DNA of 14,132 bases from Saccoglossus kowalevskii. Taxonomy: Eukaryota > Hemichordata > Enteropneusta > Harrimaniidae. Within the stretch, counting starts at the first letter, position 1; every line of letters begins with the position of its first letter. Below are positions 8,869 through 14,132 of the stretch, in pieces. The notes below the pieces were generated by a model. The model did no database searches. It had not been told where the DNA came from and saw nothing but the letters and a program-made list of their open reading frames with translations. The stretch is from the NCBI RefSeq assembly GCF_000003605.2, contig NW_003108086.1, positions 233,177 to 247,308 of the forward strand, read 5' to 3'. The translations under genes were made by a program, and so were the position numbers.

Positions 8869-8874
8869 AATAAA
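8869..8874 (+). terminator. distal polyadenylation signal (AATAAA), probable far end of the kinase transcript
   Basis: AATAAA is followed by a strong U/GU-rich stretch (TTCATTTGTTTGTCCTGG, then TTTTTATTTTTGTTATTT), a typical downstream element. Another AATAAA at 8527-8532 lacks such a tract. If used, the kinase 3' UTR would be about 4 kb and would include all three miniature transposons. Confidence 0.45.
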
Positions 8875-8899
8875 AATTTGGAAGTTCATTTGTTTGTCC

Positions 8900-10199
8900 T
8901 GGTTTTTATTTTTGTTATTTACTGTACGTCGTCTAAGTTCCACAAGGGCATTAGTCGAGACGGAATTTCATGAAAGGCACCAACTTGCTGTCTTAAGAAC
9001 CAGAAATGTCTGTTTTGTGAAACTAATAAAAACTGTTTAAGTAACGTATGGGTAGGTCCCCAAATAAGTCCAGAATATAATATGTAAAAAAAAGTGTTAA
9101 TAAGGTGTGTTGTATTATTTCTGCATATTAAATTATTAAAGCATATTTTAAAACATGTTCAAATAAATAAAAAAAATGTTAACTGTATTATGACATCTTT
9201 TACCTCGTACCTGGGCCGCCGTCTGTGCCGTTAGTGAAGCAATATGTTGCAATGGTGCATGCCGGTTCAAACACCAATATGACAAGTTTGTTTACGAACA
9301 CCTAAAGATTTCAATGAGTTAGTAGATTAACTATTATTTGCTACCATTTCTAACGTACATTAGTAACAAGACACATTCCCTGTACGCTTTCTTTCTATAG
9401 TCAGATCAAACTACATTTCAGGGCCATGGATAAATTAAACATGCACAACAAATGTACACAAACATACATAGCAATGTTCACGTTACAGGATCCTGGCATG
9501 TTTCAACATTTTTTTAATCTTTTATGTTTGGAGGAGAATTGCAGGAATTTCTTTCACGTTAGTTGGGACCAATATCAGGGCCGAAATCATGCCCTCACTC
9601 GTTGATTTGATCCAAACATGGCAGACGATATGCACATGATGATAATAACAATTACTTTAAATCATATCCATTTGCTGTTATGGTATTTATTTTGAGTCAT
9701 CGTGTACATGAATGGCAAAGAAGGATGCAAAGAATAGTTATTTTTTCATGTTGATGTAGTAGCATTGCAAGAAGAAACCGGTTGCATATAATAAATAGCA
9801 CATAAATACGTGTCACCGACAACTTTCTGCATTCTTTTTCATTACAACAGCATTCGACCGTATCTAGCTGCACTTCCCTCAATGCCAAGTAACACTAGTA
9901 TGTCGAAATGTTCTCTTAAGTTCACCAAGGGCACATGACGATTCAGCCCGACTCTAAACATGTGCCAAGATCTGTAACATGAACACCACTACAAAAATCA
10001 ACTGGGATTTTTGTGCATGGTATCTGAAATTACCTTTGACACTATCTCACTCCCAAATGGAGAAATTACATTTGCTTATAGACAATAGTCTGTGGTTTGT
10101 TGTGTGCATGTTTTAATTATCAACTACAATATTTTGTCTAAGATTTGTGTCTGACTTACACATGCCTCAAAGAGGATGGCAAAAAATGCATATAGTCAC
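8900..10199. other. intergenic region, no gene seen
   Basis: This lies between the kinase downstream region and the convergent minus-strand gene. Base composition is less AT-biased at 9200-9300 and 9550-9950, but the only open frame of note (9697-9888, minus) lacks recognisable motifs and splice signals. A B-box-like GGTTCAAAC near 9262 does not belong to a foldable tRNA. No clear repeat element was found. Confidence 0.5.
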
Positions 10200-10215
10200 A
10201 CAATACTCATCTATG

Positions 10216-10221
10216 TTTATT
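10216..10221 (-). terminator. polyadenylation signal of the convergent minus-strand gene
   Basis: On the minus strand AATAAA occurs about 110-120 bases after the stop codons of the exon at 10343-10441. It is followed by a GU-rich ATTGTGTGAC. Distance and context fit a short 3' UTR. Confidence 0.5.
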
Positions 10222-10342
10222 TTTAATTACAAAAAATATTACAATAATAAATTAGAAATGTCCAGCTAAAGTACAAAAATATGTTAGATTTCTTTTTTTA
10301 CAAATTGAAATCAGAGATTAGAAAATTATTATTATAATACTG

Positions 10343-10441
10343 CTACACCCTCTGTACAAATGATCCAGGGAGGGAGTTTGTCAAAGCTGGACTTTTCAAG
10401 GATTCCAAGAAATATGTCTCTTCCTCCAAAAAGGCTTTGTC
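10343..10441 (-). CDS. probable last coding exon of an unidentified minus-strand gene
   Basis: Reading the minus strand, a T-rich tract ending TTTATTTTTCAG is followed at 10441 by sequence that is open to a stop and then a short 3' UTR with AATAAA at 10216. Two reading frames are open, so the intron phase decides the product. In the frame starting at the first base the exon codes 32 residues (DKAFLEEETYFLESLKSP ... SFVQRV) and stops at 10343-10345. In the frame starting at the third base it codes 35 residues (QSLFGGRDIFLGILEKSSFD ... ICTEGVAVL) and stops at 10332-10334. The second has slightly more RNY-like codons, but the difference is too small to settle it. I do not recognise either C-terminus. 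The preceding exon was not found before 14132. The gene converges on the sphingosine kinase gene. Confidence 0.5.
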   Translation of the reverse strand, partial: DKAFLEEETYFLESLKSPALTNSLPGSFVQRV

Positions 10442-10444
10442 CTG

Positions 10445-10910
10445 AAAAATAAAATGAGAAAATAAAGTGAGTAACTGAAAGAGCACCATAGTCATCTTCC
10501 ATCAGAACTCATAAGCACATTAAGTTACATTTGAATTCATACTGTTCCCTATATATTATTGGAAGCCCTTGGGATAACATATATTTACTGATCAAATATG
10601 GGTATTTGTGCCAAAGCACAGGAGACATTTGTCCAATGTTCATACTCTATGTGTAAAGTAAACTGTCTTGCTGTTTCGGTATCAACTGTGGGTACTAGTG
10701 ATGCGTGGTATCGTTGGAAAGGTATTTGTACGTTTTTCAGAAATGTGTGCTGCCCTGGTCATATCAATAGCTTGATCAAAATTTGGAGGGGTCAAAGTTC
10801 ACCTATTTAGTGGTTATGCCCATATATGTAACTACCGGTATTTACATTTATATGAGGATAATTATACGACGCGATCAACACACAATTTAGAATAAACTAC
10901 CGGTACAAGA
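10445..10910. other. non-coding stretch, probably intron of the minus-strand gene
   Basis: No exon with convincing splice sites is seen. The plus-strand open frame at 10598-10810 is Cys-rich but has no motif, coding bias or splice context. Two TACCGGTA octamers (10833-10840 and 10898-10905) lie near the right end, the second just before the LINE 3' end. Confidence 0.45.
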
Positions 10911-12125
10911 TGAATGAAATTTTATTTCACCAGAAACAGTGTATACATTGAGTAGTAAATTATAAATAAATACTTAAAATTATAATAGTAGTAATTACAA
11001 TGATAGTAATGTAGTATATATTTTTGTTTCTGGTGGGGTCACAGAAATAGCTTATTCAAGCTAAGCTAATCTAGTCTGTGACCAATGATCCAAGATATAT
11101 AATAAAGTAATGATAAGCTAAGATGCACAAGACATAGTTAAAGCATGTAATGAATACTATAATACATAAAGCAATGCAGAAACACTCACACGCTCTGATA
11201 AAATAAAACAACGTAACATACAAATAATACTGATAGAAGATACCTTTTTAAGTGGCATTTGAAAGACTGTCTATTTTGTATACTTTTTATGTGATCGGGA
11301 AGTGAGTTCCAGTGTTTAGTGGAAGCGTATTTGAGAGTATGTTGATTTAATGTGACATTGACCTTGGGAGTATAATAGTTGTCGCCTGCAGCATATCTTG
11401 TAGGGGAATTATGGGGTAGTGTGTCTAGATATTTATCAATACTATGGGCATATTGTTTCTTCTTTAAGTCAAAAACAGACAGGTGTGTAATATACAGAGC
11501 TTATGAATATTTAAAATATCAAGAGATTTGAAGAGAGGAGTGGTATTGGAACGAAAGTCAGAAAATGAGATTAGGCGGACAATTTTCTTTTGTAGAAGCG
11601 TGATTGGATTTAATAGCGTTGAATAAGTATTCCCCAAATCTCTATACAGTAAATTATGTGTGGCAATATCAACGAGTTATATAGCAAGAGAAGTATATAT
11701 TTAGGAACATAGTGTCGAATTTGAGAAATGATTCCAACTTTGGGGGCAATTATTTTCCTGACTTTGTCAATGTGGGATTTCCAATTGATATGATGATCAA
11801 TTGAAATTCCCAAATAGTTAGTTGATAGAACCCCCTCAATTGGAGATCCCTGGATAAGCAGACTTCCCTCGGTGTTAACCATTCGTTGTGCTGTTTTAAT
11901 AATCATATAATTTGTTTTCTGTACATTTATTGTGAGTTTGTTAGCACTGCACCATTCGCAGACTCTTTGAAAGTCATTGCTGATATTGATGTGGCTGTCT
12001 TTGAGGAATTTAAATAGATTTGCATCATATGTGAAGAGCCGAAAACTAAAGGCGTTAGTTGAATTTGCAATGTCATTAATATAGACTAGGAATAGAATAG
12101 ATAATTCAGTCAAAGTACAGGGCCA
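10911..12125 (-). mobile_element. 5'-truncated LINE (CR1/L2/Jockey-like non-LTR retrotransposon)
   Basis: This minus-strand element keeps the C-terminal half of a reverse transcriptase (11186-12125) and a 3' UTR of about 270 bases. The 3' end at 10911 has AATAAAATTTCATTCA, an AATAAA-like sequence running into a short four-base tandem tail, as in CR1/L2-type elements. The 5' part, with endonuclease and the first half of the polymerase domain, is missing, which is usual for incomplete target-primed reverse transcription. I could not find a clear target-site duplication. It lies in the likely intron of the minus-strand gene, in the same orientation as that gene. Confidence 0.85.
11186..12125 (-). 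pseudogene. reverse transcriptase fragment of a non-LTR retrotransposon, frameshifted and catalytically dead
   Basis: The first frame (12113-11610) has the family layout: LFLVYINDI, then FRLF and the catalytic box, KLTINVQKTNYMI, YLGISIDHHINWKSHI, and LYNSLILPHIIYC before IWG. The catalytic box at 12021-12032, normally FADD followed by T/A-N-LF, reads F-T-Y-D-A-N-LF, so the first of the paired aspartates is tyrosine. After IWG (about 11631) a frameshift is needed to continue with NTYSTLLNP and LLQKKIVRLIS; that frame stops at 11464-11466. Another shift gives YAHSIDKYLDTL and the usual tail WNSLPDHIKSI ... SFKCHLKRYLL, ending at a stop at 11186-11188. Two frameshifts plus the active-site loss mean no functional enzyme. 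Confidence 0.9.
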
Positions 12126-13847
12126 CCTATATTTTGAATTATTTTAAGGAAAGATTTACATATTTGATAGATATCCATTAAATTTCAAATATTAAATCCA
12201 AAATGGCTTAAAATTAAGATTGGATCATGTGAATGTTAATTTATGAAGCAGTTTGTAAATATATGTTGTCATAGAAATGATGAACTCAACAGTGTCAACA
12301 GTCAACTTGTTTAATTGCTATACACTTTGATCAATGATTTCTCTACATGTTCTCTGTGTAACATTTTGTCATATAATATCACACAAAGTGATTGTATATC
12401 TAAGACTACAAAGTAATATCAGTATTATTTGAGGTGTACGTACATTTAACAAATAAAAAACAGAATGCCACAATAGACTTGTGCTGGATATCTCATTTTA
12501 TTTCTTAGATATACATGTAAGGTTATTTACAATCTCCCTCAATTAAACTGTAGGTATATAAAAATATTAGGAAAAGTAGGGAAACTATTTGTCAGATTGC
12601 ACAGTGTTTTGCCAAATTTAGTCATGAATGTGTGCTTGCCATTGCCTGTATCAATTTCACACTTTGATGAATACCGGTAATCATTCCGTTGAAATCTAAT
12701 TTCAAGTCTTTTTATAAAGATCAGTAAGATAGTTTTGAAATAAAGATGTTTGCATACAAGCTGAAATCAAGTCAAAACATATTAAGTGGTGCTGTTCTTA
12801 TTCAGAGGGTATAAATTATTTTATTCTAAAATGTTTAAGGTCTCTAGTAGAATTGTTATGCCCATAAATTGAAATATACAAGTGGTTTTAACCAATAAAA
12901 TCACAATTTCCATTGTCGAGTGACCATTGACGCTCTTCAAATAGGGTATTTTCAAAAATACACACCAAGAGCTTTCGAAAGATATCCTACATGATTACTA
13001 TCTTTGGTTGATACCAGAATCGCAATCAGCAGTCCATTGCAAACTTGCAATCACCGATATGCTGGTCCCTGCGAACCCGTCTCTTCACTCGCAAGTATCC
13101 GATATTGCTACATTTACATTGCAACAGTCAACAAGATGCTTCATTGGACCACAAAAAAGCCCAAATGTTTTAACTATGTATTGAATATGTGTGAAAGTGA
13201 AGGCATGTTACATTATGACTATCACAGATACTGTATTCACAGGCTATCATGATCAGAAGCCTCCTGCCAATAGCAGAAAAAGTAGAATTTTGGTGACTAA
13301 GTTTTCTGCATCAAGATGTCAATGAATTGCATGCCCATATAACAAAATCAATCACAAATACAGTGTGAGAATTGCTTTCATTGATGCTGATATAGCCTAA
13401 ATTCCAAGATCTCCATGACCTCTACAATAAACACAGGGAAAAGAGAATTAATAAATGCAGTCACGGTCAGATATTGACCTTAAATTTGATTAGTTAATTC
13501 ACAGTCCCTCTATCATAGATATGTGGTAATTTAAAATATCATTGTAAATTTCCCAGCATGCAGCATTTAAACTGACCAATGAACAGAATATTTAATTTTT
13601 CCTGTCTGTGATAAAACTGGTCAACAATACGTGACAGTGTTATACATAACATTTGAATGACTAATAACATATACTAGTCATCGTTCTGACGTATTTATTG
13701 TAAAGGCTAGTGTTAAGGAGTTGCTTTCTCTATCCAAATTTTGCCCACAAGAAAGAAAGAAAGATAAATGACCACCTCAGTTCATAACTTTACAATATTC
13801 TCAAAACTACTTCAAGGCCATGTATGTAAATGTGTCGAAATGGGCGT
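12126..13847. other. non-coding stretch, no gene seen
   Basis: AT-rich sequence without a supportable exon on either strand. A slightly GC-richer patch at 13010-13110 lies in a plus-strand open frame (13004-13252, 82 codons), but there is no good acceptor-donor pair, no recognisable motif and no coding bias. On the minus strand about 12640-12540 has a 40-codon run after TTGATACAG, also without support. A (GAAA)3.5 run is at 13751-13764, and one TACCGGTA octamer at 12672-12679. Confidence 0.5.
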
Positions 13848-13971
13848 AGTGCGAGTGGTTAGTGCTAGTAGCACTAATCCGAAAAAGTACTAGATCTAGT
13901 GCTAAAATGGCACTAGATCTAGCGCTAAAATGGCACTAGATCTAGTGCTAAAATGTGCACAGTGCGAGTGG
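13848..13971. repeat. palindrome array bounded by AGTGCGAGTGG direct repeats
   Basis: An 11-base direct repeat AGTGCGAGTGG (13848-13858 and 13961-13971) bounds a 124-bp block. Next to the left copy is the near-perfect hairpin TTAGTGCTAGTAGCACTAA (13859-13877, nine-base arms, one-base centre). Then come three tandem 23-bp units (13887-13909, 13910-13932, 13933-13955), each a 16-bp palindrome followed by TAAAATG. The third unit is the perfect palindrome GCACTAGATCTAGTGC, the first has GT for GC at the start, and the second has AGCGC for AGTGC. The hairpin and palindromes share the GCACTA/TAGTGC word, so the whole block grew from one motif. It is non-coding. Confidence 0.85.
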
Positions 13972-14132
13972 CATTGTTATCGCATTGTCAACGACGTCGA
14001 ATAATAGGAGGGGCATCAACAACCACTTTCATATGCAAACTGCAAACAGTATAAAACATTGGCAATATGCGTGAAGATGTCCATAATAATACTTTCTTTA
14101 TATAATACGGATTCTGCCGTAAATTCGCCATC
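13972..14132. other. window end, nothing assigned
   Basis: The sequence has ATATGCAAACTGCAAACAG and a TATAAAA at about 14051, which could be mistaken for a promoter, but there is no downstream coding sequence inside the window to test it. No gene is called. Confidence 0.3.

Larger units (their letters stand above)
4826..8900 (+). other. sphingosine kinase 3' UTR and downstream region
   Basis: No coding sequence is recognisable between the kinase stop and about 8900. The first canonical AATAAA after the stop is at 6049, and another well-supported one is at 8869, so the 3' UTR is about 1.2 or 4.0 kb. The region is very AT-rich with many ATTTA pentamers and carries three miniature transposons, microsatellites and small palindromes listed separately. 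Short open frames at 6137-6361, 6392-6886 and 8302-8526 overlap repeats or low-complexity sequence and lack coding character. A perfect 14-bp palindrome, CAAGGAGCTCCTTG, lies at 7927-7940. Confidence 0.6.

Noticed and set aside
9215-9290. tRNA-like stretch with a B-box-like GGTTCAAAC
   Set aside because: The T-arm bases on the two sides do not pair and no acceptor stem or anticodon arm forms.
13004-13252. 82-codon plus-strand open frame with somewhat higher GC
   Set aside because: No convincing acceptor or donor, no recognisable protein motif; length is within chance for an AT-rich window of this size.
14030-14060. TATAAAA-containing promoter-like sequence at the window end
   Set aside because: Common by chance in AT-rich DNA and no following gene is visible.

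Overview
The window looks like nuclear DNA from an invertebrate animal. It is AT-rich and intron-rich, with recognisable coding islands separated by non-coding sequence, several short inverted-repeat transposons, a dead non-LTR retrotransposon, and GT-AG introns. The one clear gene is a sphingosine kinase with an invertebrate-style sequence. The species cannot be named from this window; a marine invertebrate is a guess from the repeat types.

Layout. Positions 1-2573 are non-coding and probably belong to an upstream intron of the sphingosine kinase gene. They carry one degenerate interspersed repeat and two tetranucleotide tracts. The last two coding exons of the kinase follow on the plus strand (2574-2689 and 3772-4825), separated by a 1082-bp intron. 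The N-terminal half of the enzyme, including the nucleotide-binding SGDG motif, lies upstream of the window. After the stop codon there is a long AT-rich downstream region with two good polyadenylation signals (6049 and 8869). Three TA-flanked miniature transposons lie in this region (5789-5956, 6432-6623, 7336-7525), along with simple repeats.

Positions 8900-10200 hold no gene I can support. A short minus-strand exon at 10343-10441 has an acceptor, in-frame stops and a nearby polyadenylation signal, so it looks like the 3' end of an unidentified gene that converges tail-to-tail on the kinase gene. Upstream of it on the same strand is a 5'-truncated, frameshifted LINE (10911-12125) whose reverse transcriptase has lost a catalytic aspartate. 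The rest (12126-14132) is non-coding, apart from a compact array of perfect palindromes at 13848-13971.

I found no complete new biological system. The most notable items are the palindrome array near the right end, the cluster of TA-flanked miniature transposons in the kinase 3' region, the excess of the octamer TACCGGTA, a Cys/His cluster in the kinase linker, and the unidentified convergent last exon.
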